From Methylophaga sp. (GTDB lineage Bacteria; Pseudomonadota; Gammaproteobacteria; Nitrosococcales; Methylophagaceae): a DNA stretch of 11,981 nt. The stretch spans positions 1 through 11,981 of the forward strand of contig NZ_JAUSCC010000055.1 of assembly GCF_030651745.1 (NCBI RefSeq). Reading direction: 5' to 3'. The notes beneath the pieces were generated by a model. The model did no database searches, had not been told where the DNA came from, and saw only the letters and a list, made by a program, of their open reading frames with translations. This document shows, piece after piece, positions 1-7,622 of this stretch. Position 1 is the first letter of the stretch; every line of letters starts with the position of its first letter. Position numbers and translations under genes: made by a program.

Positions 1-95
1 ACTGCACCGCACAATCTTTCCGCCCAATCGCTGGGACGGAATTTATCGCCGTCTTCAGTGATGCCTTTAATGATCACTTTTTCCGTTGCAGTCAT
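1..95 (-). CDS. DUF3579-family protein, N-terminal part (runs off left edge)
   Basis: On the - strand an ATG at 95-93 opens a frame that stays open to the window edge (31 full codons). It reads MTATEKVIIKGITEDGDKF and then RPSDWAERLCGA. The 'VIIKGITEDG-KFRPSDWAERLCG' pattern is what I recognise as the start of DUF3579 proteins, small proteins of about 100 residues with no settled function. The identification rests on the N-terminal third only. The upstream sequence offers only a weak AGAG-type ribosome binding site about 10 bases before the ATG. The gene is transcribed away from ileS, with 147 bases between this ATG and the upstream end of the ileS frame. I cannot say more about its role. Confidence 0.75.
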   Translation of the reverse strand, partial: MTATEKVIIKGITEDGDKFRPSDWAERLCGA

Positions 96-198
96 CGAAT
101 TTGGTGCTCTTGAATTTACATAATGGATATTGGTTGTGCATTTTACTGGAAATCAGGCCTTAGCATCAGTCAAAGCCAAAACAAACTGTTTTCAGTGA

Positions 199-227
199 TT
201 TAGGTCGGCGCGAAAAACCCGTATAAT
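199..227 (+). promoter_or_regulatory. Probable sigma-70 promoter for the ileS operon
   Basis: A perfect TATAAT lies at 222-227. The best hexamer 17 bases upstream is TTTAGG (199-204), a weak match to TTGACA, so the promoter rests mainly on its -10 element. There is no TGn extension. The expected transcription start near 234 gives a 5' leader of about 30 bases to the chosen GTG start of ileS. This is the only good -10 element I saw in the 147-base divergent gap. Confidence 0.55.
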
Positions 228-263
228 CGAGCGCTTTATTATTTGACGACAACGAGACGTTTT

Positions 264-3065
264 GTGGCCGACTACAAACACACTTTAAATCTTCCTGCGA
301 CTGAGTTTCCGATGAAAGCGGGACTGCCTACTCGCGAACCTGTGATTTTAAAGCGTTGGCAGGAGCAAGACCTTTACCGGCAGTTGCGGGAGACCAATCA
401 CGGTAAACAGAAATTCATTCTGCACGATGGCCCTCCGTATGCCAATGGCGATATCCATATTGGTCATGCCGTCAATAAAATTCTTAAAGATATTATTCTT
501 AAGTCTAAAACGCTTAGTGGCTTTGACACACCGTATGTTCCCGGATGGGATTGCCATGGGCTGCCTATCGAATTAAATGTCGAGAAAAAAGTTGGCAAAC
601 CAGGCGTTAAAGTGAGCCCGGCAGAGTTTCGTCAGGCTTGTCGTGAATATGCGGCCAAGCAGGTTGATGGACAACGTGAAGATTTCAATCGTCTGGGTGT
701 ATTGGCAGATTGGGATAACCCTTATCTGACAATGGATTTTCAGTTTGAAGCTGACATTATCCGCACTTTGGGTGAAATCATTGAAAATGGTCATCTGCAC
801 AAAGGCGTAAAACCCGTGCATTGGTGTGTGGATTGTGGATCTGCCTTGGCCGAAGCCGAAGTCGAATATGAAGATAAAACCTCACCGGCAATTGATGTAC
901 GTTTTCAACTGGTGGATGTTGCTGCATTTGATAATGCCTGCCCAAACAACGGTAATGGCCCGGTCGGCATCGCTATCTGGACTACCACACCCTGGACATT
1001 GCCAGCGAATCAGGCCGTGTGTCTGCACCCTGATTTAGAGTATGTCGTGGTGCAATGTGCTGATGAACGTTTGGTGTTGGCTGAAGCACTTTATGAAAAA
1101 GCCCTGGAACGTTATCAGTTAACCGGTGAAGTCATCGCCCGTTGTAAAGGTGCTGAGCTGGAAGGTTTATTGCTTCAGCACCCGTTTTACGATCGTAAAG
1201 TGCCAGTCATCTTAGGCGATCATGTCACCACTGATGCTGGTACTGGCGCAGTACATACCGCTCCGGGTCATGGTCAGGATGACTATATCGTAGGTCTTAA
1301 ATATAAACTGGAAGTTGATAATCCGGTCGGTGGTAACGGTGTGTTTTTACCTGACACCCCGGTATTTGCTGGTGAATCGGTATTTAAAGCCAATCCACTA
1401 GTCATCGAATTATTAAAAGAAAAATCGGCCTTGCTTTGTCATGTCGATATTCGTCACAGCTATCCACATTGCTGGCGGCATAAAACGCCGATCATTTTCC
1501 GCGCCACGCCTCAATGGTTTGTCAGCATGGAGCAGAATGGTCTGCGCGATCAGGCAATGCAGGCTATTGCAGCAACCAAATGGATGCCTGACTGGGGCCA
1601 AAAACGTATTGAAAATATGGTGACAGGTCGTCCGGACTGGTGTATCTCCCGTCAGCGTACCTGGGGCGTGCCGATCCCGTTATTTGTGCATCAACAAAGC
1701 GGGGAATTACATCCTGACTCGAAAGCACTGATCGAAAAAGTGGCATTAGCTGTTGAACAAAAAGGCATTGATGCCTGGTTTGATATGGACGCCAGCGAGC
1801 TGATTGGTGCCGATGCCGACAATTATTTCAAAGTTATCGATACGCTGGATGTCTGGTTTGATTCCGGTGTGTCGCATGCCTGTGTGTTAACCCGTCGTGA
1901 CGGTTTGCAACGTCCTGCTGATCTCTATCTGGAAGGCAGTGATCAACACCGTGGCTGGTTTCAGTCATCCTTATTGACTTCGGTTGCCACTACTGGCAAA
2001 GCACCCTACAAGTCTGTATTGACTCATGGTTTTACTGTGGATGCCGAAGGCAAAAAAATGTCCAAATCCAAGGGCAACACGGTTTCACCGCAAAAAGTGG
2101 TGAATAACCTGGGTGCGGACATTATTCGTCTGTGGGTAGCAGCTACCGATTACAGTGCTGAAATGAGTGTGTCGGATGAAATCCTCAAACGCACCGCCGA
2201 CTCTTATCGACGTATTCGTAATACTGCACGTTATTTATTATCGAATCTGAATGATTTTGACCCTGCAAGCAATCTGGTGGCTACCGATGAATTGTTACCG
2301 TTAGATCGTTGGGTTTTGGATCGCGCATATCATTTGCAGCTGGAAATCCTGGCGGCCTATGAAAGTTATCAGTTCCATTTGATTTATCAGAAAGTGCATA
2401 ACTTCTGTGCCAATGAGCTGGGCAGTGCTTATCTGGATATCACCAAGGATCGTCAATACACAATGCCAACGGACAGTCTTGGACGTCGTTCGTCACAAAC
2501 AGTGATGTTCCATATTCTTGAGGCATTAACACGCTGGATCGCGCCGATTTTGAGTTTTACTGCTGATGAGCTGTGGGAGTTTATTCCAGGCAAGCGTAAT
2601 GCTTCGGTGTTATTGAATGACTGGTATCAGCATTTGGCATCCTTATCAGTTGATAGTGCGTTATCAGTTGCAGAATGGCAGCAGTTATTTGCTGTGCGGG
2701 ATGCTGTTGCCAAAGAACTTGAAAATAAACGTAATCAAGGTGAAGTAAAAGGTGGTTTAACTGCCGATGTAGCTTTGTACGCTGATGAACCGTTGCTGAC
2801 GATATTGAATAAAGCTAGCGATGAACTGAAATTTGTCTTAATCACATCATCAGCAAAATATTTTTCATTCGCGGATAAATCTGCCACGGCAATTCAAACT
2901 GGTTTGAGTGGGCTTGCCGTGGATATTCATGCTTCGACCAATGCACGTTGTGAGCGCTGCTGGCATCAGACGGAAGATGTTGGAAGTCATGCCGATCATC
3001 CAGAGCTGTGTGGTCGCTGTGTTGAAAATATTGAAGGCAACGGCGAAAACCGCCGTTTTGCTTGA
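264..3065 (+). CDS. ileS: Isoleucyl-tRNA synthetase
   Basis: Cytoplasmic class I aminoacyl-tRNA synthetase that charges tRNA-Ile with isoleucine and edits misactivated valine. Visible motifs: HIGH at residues 65-68, KMSKS at 598-602, and the CP1 editing domain with TTTPWTLP (from T240) and the [12 protein letters not shown] segment (from 326), whose H331 and D340 match the E. coli editing residues. A C-terminal zinc site has Cys896, Cys899, Cys916 and Cys919. I chose GTG at 264, giving 933 aa (E. coli 938), because translation then begins [11 protein letters not shown], the usual family N-terminus, with a GAG-type binding site 6-7 bases upstream. An in-frame TTG at 243 would add seven atypical residues. 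It is the first gene of a six-gene run, and lspA starts 10 bases after its stop. The usual upstream neighbour ribF is absent here. Confidence 0.97.
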   Translation: MADYKHTLNLPATEFPMKAGLPTREPVILKRWQEQDLYRQLRETNHGKQKFILHDGPPYANGDIHIGHAVNKILKDIILKSKTLSGFDTPYVPGWDCHGLPIELNVEKKVGKPGVKVSPAEFRQACREYAAKQVDGQREDFNRLGVLADWDNPYLTMDFQFEADIIRTLGEIIENGHLHKGVKPVHWCVDCGSALAEAEVEYEDKTSPAIDVRFQLVDVAAFDNACPNNGNGPVGIAIWTTTPWTLPANQAVCLHPDLEYVVVQCADERLVLAEALYEKALERYQLTGEVIARCKGAELEGLLLQHPFYDRKVPVILGDHVTTDAGTGAVHTAPGHGQDDYIVGLKYKLEVDNPVGGNGVFLPDTPVFAGESVFKANPLVIELLKEKSALLCHVDIRHSYPHCWRHKTPIIFRATPQWFVSMEQNGLRDQAMQAIAATKWMPDWGQKRIENMVTGRPDWCISRQRTWGVPIPLFVHQQSGELHPDSKALIEKVALAVEQKGIDAWFDMDASELIGADADNYFKVIDTLDVWFDSGVSHACVLTRRDGLQRPADLYLEGSDQHRGWFQSSLLTSVATTGKAPYKSVLTHGFTVDAEGKKMSKSKGNTVSPQKVVNNLGADIIRLWVAATDYSAEMSVSDEILKRTADSYRRIRNTARYLLSNLNDFDPASNLVATDELLPLDRWVLDRAYHLQLEILAAYESYQFHLIYQKVHNFCANELGSAYLDITKDRQYTMPTDSLGRRSSQTVMFHILEALTRWIAPILSFTADELWEFIPGKRNASVLLNDWYQHLASLSVDSALSVAEWQQLFAVRDAVAKELENKRNQGEVKGGLTADVALYADEPLLTILNKASDELKFVLITSSAKYFSFADKSATAIQTGLSGLAVDIHASTNARCERCWHQTEDVGSHADHPELCGRCVENIEGNGENRRFA

Positions 3066-3075
3066 GGCAAAAACA

Positions 3076-3543
3076 ATGTTGAAGTGGTTATGGGTAAGTG
3101 CGTTGATCATTGCGTTAGATCAACTGACAAAAGTGATTATGTCCAATTGGTTGGATCTCTATCAAACCGTGGCGGTAATGCCGTATTTCAATTTTACTCT
3201 GGCTCATAATAGTGGTGCAGCCTTCAGTTTTCTTGCAGGAGCCGGAGGTTGGCAGCGCTGGTTTTTTATCGTTTTGGCGGTCACTGTTTCGATTGTGTTG
3301 ATTATCTGGTTGTCTCGACTGAAGTCACAGGCCAAGCTTGAAGCCATTGCGATATCACTGATTATTGGTGGTGCTATTGGCAATGTGATCGATCGTTTTA
3401 TTTACGGGTATGTGGTCGATTTTATTGACGTCTATGTTGGCAGTTATCACTGGCCGGCATTTAATATCGCAGATGCCGCCATTTGTGTCGGCGCGGTGTT
3501 GCTGATCTTGGATAGTTTTAGAAAACCAGCGGAGCAAAAATGA
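3076..3543 (+). CDS. lspA: Lipoprotein signal peptidase (signal peptidase II)
   Basis: Inner-membrane aspartyl peptidase that cleaves the signal peptide of diacylglyceryl-modified prolipoproteins. The 155-aa product has the family's usual length and about four hydrophobic segments (roughly residues 5-20, 61-80, 88-105 and 133-147). Conserved blocks are visible: Asp15 in ALDQLTK, Asn45 in AHNSGAAFSF, N103-x-x-D106-R107, VVD115F, and FNIAD133. By alignment with characterised enzymes the catalytic aspartate pair is most likely D115 and D133. The ATG at 3076 has TGAGG at 3063-3067 as its binding site, overlapping the ileS stop. The frame is open further upstream to 2908, but that part only shadows ileS. 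Its stop overlaps the hisC start (ATGA, 3540-3543). In many proteobacteria the next genes are fkpB and ispH; here it is hisC. Confidence 0.96.
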   Translation: MLKWLWVSALIIALDQLTKVIMSNWLDLYQTVAVMPYFNFTLAHNSGAAFSFLAGAGGWQRWFFIVLAVTVSIVLIIWLSRLKSQAKLEAIAISLIIGGAIGNVIDRFIYGYVVDFIDVYVGSYHWPAFNIADAAICVGAVLLILDSFRKPAEQK

Positions 3544-4637
3544 ATCTGTGCGATTTAGCGGTAGAAAGTATTGCCGGTTTGCAGCCTTATGTGCCGGGAA
3601 AACCGATAGAGGAATTGCAGCGTCAATATGGCGTAAGAGATGTTATTAAACTGGCTTCAAATGAGAGCCCAATCGGACCCTCTCAGGCAGCTCAGGCTGC
3701 AATTGCGCTGGCAACACGTGATTTAACACGCTACCCGGATGGTAATGGGTATTCTTTAAAACTGGCTTTATCTGAAAAATTTCAGGTTGATGCCAAGCAG
3801 ATTACCTTGGGTAATGGCTCAAATGATGTATTGGAACTGATTGCCCGTTGTTTTGCTTCACCTGTAGATGAAGTGATGTTTGCTCAGCATGCTTTTGCGG
3901 TTTATGCACTGGTTGCTCAGGCGATAGGTGCCAAATTGGTAGAAGTGCCAGCCAAAGACTATGGCCATGATTTACCGGCTATGCAGCAAGCGATTACATC
4001 TAAAACCAAATTGATTTTTATCGCCAACCCGAATAACCCTACTGGTACTTATCTTCCTGCTAGTGAGGTTTACGCCTTTTTGCAGGCGGTGCCGGACAAT
4101 GTGATTGTTGTGCTGGATGAAGCCTATGTGGAATACGGTGATAATGAGCAGAACAGTATCGATTGGCTGAATACCTTTCCGAATTTGATTATCTGTCGCA
4201 CCTTTTCCAAGGCCTATGGTCTGGCTGGGTTGCGGGTTGGTTTTGCTTTATCGAGTCCGGAAATTGCCGATTTGCTCAATCGTTTGCGTCAGCCATTTAA
4301 TGTTAATCATTTGGCAATGTGTGCAGCGATTGCTGCGCTGGGTGATGAAGATTATTTGCAACGTGCCAAGCAGGTTAATAATGAAGGCATGCAGCAATAC
4401 ATTGATGGTTTCAATGAGCTGGGGCTTAGCTATATTCCGTCTAAAGCTAATTTTATCTGTGTTGATGTCGCCACAAATGCAGCTGAGGTTTATGAAAAGT
4501 TATTGCAGCAAGGCGTCATTGTCAGACCGGTAGCGGGTTATGGTTTGCCAACGCATTTACGTATCAGTATTGGGCTTGAACATGAGAATCAACGTTGCCT
4601 TACAGCGCTTGCAAACAGTTTGTCTGAGGCCAAATGA
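3540..4637 (+). CDS. hisC: Histidinol-phosphate aminotransferase, possibly also acting on aromatic substrates
   Basis: PLP-dependent fold-type I aminotransferase of 365 aa. HisC converts imidazole acetol phosphate plus glutamate to histidinol phosphate in histidine synthesis. Visible features: the substrate/cofactor segment LASNESP (38-44), the NPNNPTG motif (163-169), D193 in VLDEAY (pyridine nitrogen contact), the PLP Schiff-base lysine K224 in TFSKAYGLAGLR, and a C-terminal LRISIG near 343 with the carboxylate-binding arginine. The start is supported by GGAG at 3531-3534, five bases before the ATG, and by the typical N-terminus (GLQPYVPGKPIEELQR). It overlaps lspA and tyrA by ATGA at both ends, so it is translationally coupled. 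Sitting next to tyrA rather than in a his operon, it may also transaminate prephenate or phenylpyruvate-type substrates, as some HisC homologues do; that part is inference from position. Confidence 0.93.
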   Translation: MNLCDLAVESIAGLQPYVPGKPIEELQRQYGVRDVIKLASNESPIGPSQAAQAAIALATRDLTRYPDGNGYSLKLALSEKFQVDAKQITLGNGSNDVLELIARCFASPVDEVMFAQHAFAVYALVAQAIGAKLVEVPAKDYGHDLPAMQQAITSKTKLIFIANPNNPTGTYLPASEVYAFLQAVPDNVIVVLDEAYVEYGDNEQNSIDWLNTFPNLIICRTFSKAYGLAGLRVGFALSSPEIADLLNRLRQPFNVNHLAMCAAIAALGDEDYLQRAKQVNNEGMQQYIDGFNELGLSYIPSKANFICVDVATNAAEVYEKLLQQGVIVRPVAGYGLPTHLRISIGLEHENQRCLTALANSLSEAK

Positions 4638-5521
4638 TTAAAAATCTGGCAATTCTTGGTGTTGGGCTGATAGGTGGCTCACTGGCTTTGGCATTAAAAA
4701 AAGCTGGACTGGTTGAACAGGTCACGGGTTACTCGCGATCGAAAGAAGCACGTGATGAAGCCTTAACGCTAGGCATTATCGATAATGCAGCCGAATCGCT
4801 GGCCGAGGCGGTTGCTGATGCCGATATGGTATTTGTCGCTGTGCCAATGGGCGCGATGCGTGCGGTGTTTGAGCAAATAGCTCCTCATCTCAAACCACAG
4901 GCAATTGTGACCGATGGTGGTAGTGCCAAACAGCAGGTTGTTGATGGGGCACGTCAGGCTCTGGGAGAAAAGTTTAATCTTTTTGTTCCAGGACATCCGA
5001 TAGCCGGTACTGAGAAAAGCGGACCATCAGCGGCTTTTGCCGAGCTATATCAGCAACATCGCGTGGTCTTAACCCCTGTTGCTGAAACAGACAAAAACGC
5101 CCTCGAACAAGTGCGTCAAATGTGGCAGCAGGCCGGGGCAGATGTCTTTGAAATGGACGTTGAACACCATGATGTGGTGCTTGCTGCCACCAGTCACTTA
5201 CCACATGTTTTAGCCTTTAATCTGGTAGGTATGTTGGCGAAACGTGAAGACTGCGATGAAGTCTTACGTTATGCCGCTGGCGGGTTTCGTGATTTTTCCC
5301 GTATTGCCTCAAGTGATGCGGTGATGTGGCGCGATATCTGTCTGGGTAATCGCAATGCGATTTTAGAATTATTACAACAATATCGTAGCGGTCTGGATCA
5401 GATTGAACAGGCTATTCGGCAAGATGATGGTGATTTTCTTATTGATGTCTTTGGCCGGGCAAAACGGGCCAGAGACAGCCGTTTTGCCGATCCAGATTTG
5501 AAAGATAACAGCGAAGTGTAA
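4634..5521 (+). CDS. tyrA: Prephenate / arogenate dehydrogenase
   Basis: NAD(P)-dependent oxidative decarboxylation of prephenate (or arogenate) in tyrosine biosynthesis, in the cytoplasm. The 295-aa protein begins with a Rossmann dinucleotide fold (ILGVGLIGGSLA, glycines at 9, 11 and 14). HPIAGTEKSG follows, with H121, and then the helical dimerisation domain with SHLPH (187-191) and GGFRDFSRIA (216-225). There is no chorismate mutase domain in front and no C-terminal ACT domain, so it is the monofunctional form; substrate preference between prephenate and arogenate cannot be read from the sequence. The ATG at 4634 overlaps the hisC stop and has GAGG at 4626-4629, four bases upstream. Its TAA shares an A with the aroA ATG (TAATG, 5519-5523). 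Confidence 0.95.
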   Translation: MIKNLAILGVGLIGGSLALALKKAGLVEQVTGYSRSKEARDEALTLGIIDNAAESLAEAVADADMVFVAVPMGAMRAVFEQIAPHLKPQAIVTDGGSAKQQVVDGARQALGEKFNLFVPGHPIAGTEKSGPSAAFAELYQQHRVVLTPVAETDKNALEQVRQMWQQAGADVFEMDVEHHDVVLAATSHLPHVLAFNLVGMLAKREDCDEVLRYAAGGFRDFSRIASSDAVMWRDICLGNRNAILELLQQYRSGLDQIEQAIRQDDGDFLIDVFGRAKRARDSRFADPDLKDNSEV

Positions 5522-6858
5522 TGGGAGTGAACAACAGCGTGAGCGGGCAACAAGATCGTAAATTTGTGGTACAGGCCGGTGGAAAATTAACAGGCAGTTT
5601 TCGTGTGCCCGGAGATAAATCCATCTCACACCGTTCAATCATGCTGGGTTCGCTGGCCGAAGGTGTCACCGAGGTAACCGGTTTTCTTGAAGGTGAAGAT
5701 GCACTGGCAACGCTGGCGGCTTTTCGTGCAATGGGCGTTCAAATTGAAGGCCCGGTAGAAGGCAAAGTCACGGTGCACGGTGTCGGTATGCATGGTCTTA
5801 AAGCACCAGAAAAAGATGTATATGTTGGTAACTCTGGCACTTCTATCCGTTTATTAAGCGGGTTACTTTCAGGTCAGTCATTTGATGTGACCATGACCGG
5901 AGACAAATCATTATCAGTCAGGCCAATGCGTCGGGTAACCGATCCTTTGGCATTGATGGGCGCCCGAATCGACAGCGCCGATGGGAAACCGCCTTTGACT
6001 ATTCATGGTGGTAATAAATTAACAGCGATTAATTATGATTTACCGATGGCCAGTGCTCAGGTGAAATCCTGTCTGTTATTGGCTGGCATGTATGCCGAAG
6101 GCACAACCAGTGTGACAGAACCTGCTCCGACCCGTGATCATACTGAACGCATGTTGCAGGGCATGGGCTATCCCGTTCAAGTACAGGGTAATCGGATCAG
6201 TATTCAGGGCGGTGGCAAATTAACTGCAACCAAAATTGATGTACCCGCTGATATTTCATCGGCTACATTTTTTATGGTGGGAGCTGCAATTGCGCCGGGA
6301 TCGGATATCACGCTGCAACACGTTGGCATCAACCCAACACGAATTGGTGTGATTAATATTCTGCGTCAGATGGGCGCGGACATAAGCCTCAGCAATGAAG
6401 CCGTGACCGGCGGCGAACCAGTTGCTGATATTCGGGTTCGCTACGCGCCATTGACCGGCATTGAAATTCCAGAAGACCAGGTGCCACTCGCCATTGATGA
6501 ATTCCCGGCAATATTTATTGCTGCAGCTTGTGCAGAAGGCCGCACAGTCTTGACCGGTGCAGAAGAATTACGGGTTAAAGAAAGTGATCGTATTCAGGTC
6601 ATGGCTGATGGTTTACAAACGCTGGGAATCGATGCGCAGCCAACAGCTGATGGCATGATCATCGAGGGTGGAGTAATCGGTAGCGGAGAAGTGAATAGTC
6701 ATGGTGATCATCGTATTGCCATGTCATTTGCCATGGCAGCATTGCAGGCGGGCGGTGCCATACAGATTAACGATTGCGCCAATGTCGCCACTTCATTCCC
6801 GAATTTTGTGGAATTAGCGACTAACAGCGGCTTACAGATTGATGCTTTCGATGTCTGA
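5521..6858 (+). CDS. aroA: 3-phosphoshikimate 1-carboxyvinyltransferase (EPSP synthase), class II-like
   Basis: Sixth step of the shikimate pathway: transfers the enolpyruvyl group of PEP to shikimate-3-phosphate. The 445-aa two-domain protein shows GDK at 31-33, GNSGTSIR at 103-110, RPMRRV near 134-139, SAQVK at 178-182, RDHTE at 205-209, NPTR at 271-274, the catalytic IDEFP segment (D326, E327), RVKESDR at 351-357 and GDHR at 395-398. The four motifs GDK(S/T), SAQ-x-K, R-x-H-(S/T)-E and N-x-TR are the described class II signature, and the E. coli-type GNAGTAMRP is not present. The start is ambiguous. ATG 5521 is coupled to the tyrA stop with GAAG at 5513-5516; in-frame GTG 5539 has GGGAG 11 bases upstream and would give 439 aa. 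I kept the coupled ATG. The 3' end overlaps cmk by eight bases. Confidence 0.96.
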   Translation: MGVNNSVSGQQDRKFVVQAGGKLTGSFRVPGDKSISHRSIMLGSLAEGVTEVTGFLEGEDALATLAAFRAMGVQIEGPVEGKVTVHGVGMHGLKAPEKDVYVGNSGTSIRLLSGLLSGQSFDVTMTGDKSLSVRPMRRVTDPLALMGARIDSADGKPPLTIHGGNKLTAINYDLPMASAQVKSCLLLAGMYAEGTTSVTEPAPTRDHTERMLQGMGYPVQVQGNRISIQGGGKLTATKIDVPADISSATFFMVGAAIAPGSDITLQHVGINPTRIGVINILRQMGADISLSNEAVTGGEPVADIRVRYAPLTGIEIPEDQVPLAIDEFPAIFIAAACAEGRTVLTGAEELRVKESDRIQVMADGLQTLGIDAQPTADGMIIEGGVIGSGEVNSHGDHRIAMSFAMAALQAGGAIQINDCANVATSFPNFVELATNSGLQIDAFDV

Positions 6859-7513
6859 AATACCCGTTTTAACTATTGATGGCCCTAGCGGTTCTGGTAA
6901 GGGTACGTTAGCGCAACGTATGGCAGAAAAATTGGGTTGGCATTATCTGGATAGCGGTGCCATTTATCGTGTTTTGGCACAAGCCGCACTTATGCAACAG
7001 ATTGATTTAGCTGATGAATCTGCTTTGGCCAAACTGGCTGAGCACTTGGATGTTCAGTTTTTATTAAACCATGGTCAGTTGCAGGTAATTTTGCAAGGCA
7101 AAGATGTTTCTTTGTTGATTCGCTCAGAGCAAGCCGGTAATGCCGCATCAAAAGTTGCCGCATTTCCGGCGGTACGTGCAGCTTTATTGCAAAGACAACG
7201 CGATTTTCGTCAGCCGCCGGGTTTGGTCACAGATGGGCGCGATATGGGAACAGTAGTGTTTCCTGACGCAGCATTTAAAGTCTTTTTGACAGCCAGTGCC
7301 GAGGTTCGGGCGGAGAGACGATATAAGCAGTTGAAAGAGAAAGGAATTGATAGTAACCTTTCCGATCTCGTAGCCGAAATATCCGAACGTGATGAACGAG
7401 ATATGCAACGTGAGGTAGCGCCCCTGCGGCCTGCCGATGATGCCGTTATTATGGATTCAACACAACTCGGAATCGAAGCTGTTTTAGAAAAGGTCAGTGC
7501 ATTAATCGGCTGA
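6851..7513 (+). CDS. cmk: Cytidylate kinase
   Basis: Phosphorylates CMP and dCMP with ATP, recycling nucleotides from RNA turnover and lipid synthesis. The 220-aa protein (E. coli 227) starts with a P-loop at residues 11-19 ([10 protein letters not shown]17). It then has the LDSGAIYR nucleotide-binding segment (33-40), the [14 protein letters not shown] block (127-140) that contacts the CMP phosphate and sugar, and a lid region with [11 protein letters not shown] (155-165) and ERDERD (179-184). The ATG at 6851 lies inside the last codons of aroA (8-base overlap) and gives the typical [12 protein letters not shown] start. An in-frame TTG at 6839 would add four residues without any better binding site. 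No clear Shine-Dalgarno precedes it, so translation probably depends on ribosomes finishing aroA. It is the last gene of the ileS run and is followed by a terminator-like hairpin. Confidence 0.96.
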   Translation: MSEIPVLTIDGPSGSGKGTLAQRMAEKLGWHYLDSGAIYRVLAQAALMQQIDLADESALAKLAEHLDVQFLLNHGQLQVILQGKDVSLLIRSEQAGNAASKVAAFPAVRAALLQRQRDFRQPPGLVTDGRDMGTVVFPDAAFKVFLTASAEVRAERRYKQLKEKGIDSNLSDLVAEISERDERDMQREVAPLRPADDAVIMDSTQLGIEAVLEKVSALIG

Positions 7514-7524
7514 TTTATTAGGGT

Positions 7525-7554
7525 ACTTAGCTGGGTGTTCCAGTTAAGTTTTTT
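7525..7554 (+). terminator. Probable intrinsic terminator after cmk (or first hairpin of the rpsA leader)
   Basis: ACTTAGCTGG (7525-7534) pairs with CCAGTTAAGT (7540-7549). This makes a 10-bp stem with one G-U pair and a GTGTT loop, followed at once by six T residues (7549-7554). The stem is only moderately GC-rich, so termination may be partial. Read-through from the cmk operon into rpsA, or a role in the rpsA leader, are real alternatives. Confidence 0.55.
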
Positions 7555-7562
7555 GTTAATTT

Positions 7563-7614
7563 CCTGCATTTGCAGGTCTAACGGGCGATTCTGTTATCGA
7601 TACAGGATCAAGGA
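7563..7614 (+). promoter_or_regulatory. rpsA leader: two hairpins and ribosome binding site
   Basis: A small hairpin CCTGC-ATTT-GCAGG occupies 7563-7576. A second, GATTCTGT (7587-7594) with ACAGGATC (7602-7609), has an 8-bp stem with one G-U pair and a 7-base loop. It ends immediately before AAGGA (7610-7614), eight bases upstream of the rpsA ATG. In E. coli and other gammaproteobacteria the rpsA initiation region is folded into successive hairpins, gives efficient initiation and is repressed by S1 itself. This layout resembles that, but unlike the E. coli site it carries a recognisable Shine-Dalgarno. The regulatory role is inferred. I could not place a convincing rpsA promoter in the gap; it may lie inside cmk. 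Confidence 0.5.
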
Positions 7615-7622
7615 TATTTATA

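Noticed and set aside
243..263. In-frame TTG at 243 as the ileS start
   Set aside because: It adds seven residues not typical of IleRS, lies very close to the expected transcription start, and lacks a ribosome site. GTG 264 gives the standard [12 protein letters not shown]-terminus.
2908..3075. Longer lspA starting at 2908
   Set aside because: The extra 56 residues only read ileS in another frame. ATG 3076 has a good ribosome site and gives the normal 155-aa length.
6839..6850. In-frame TTG as the cmk start
   Set aside because: It has no better ribosome site and adds MLS-type residues that the family lacks; ATG 6851 gives the usual start.
7210..7569. - strand open frame of 119 codons opposite the end of cmk
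   Set aside because: Serine- and arginine-rich, no motif, fully covered by cmk and the terminator hairpin; a shadow frame.
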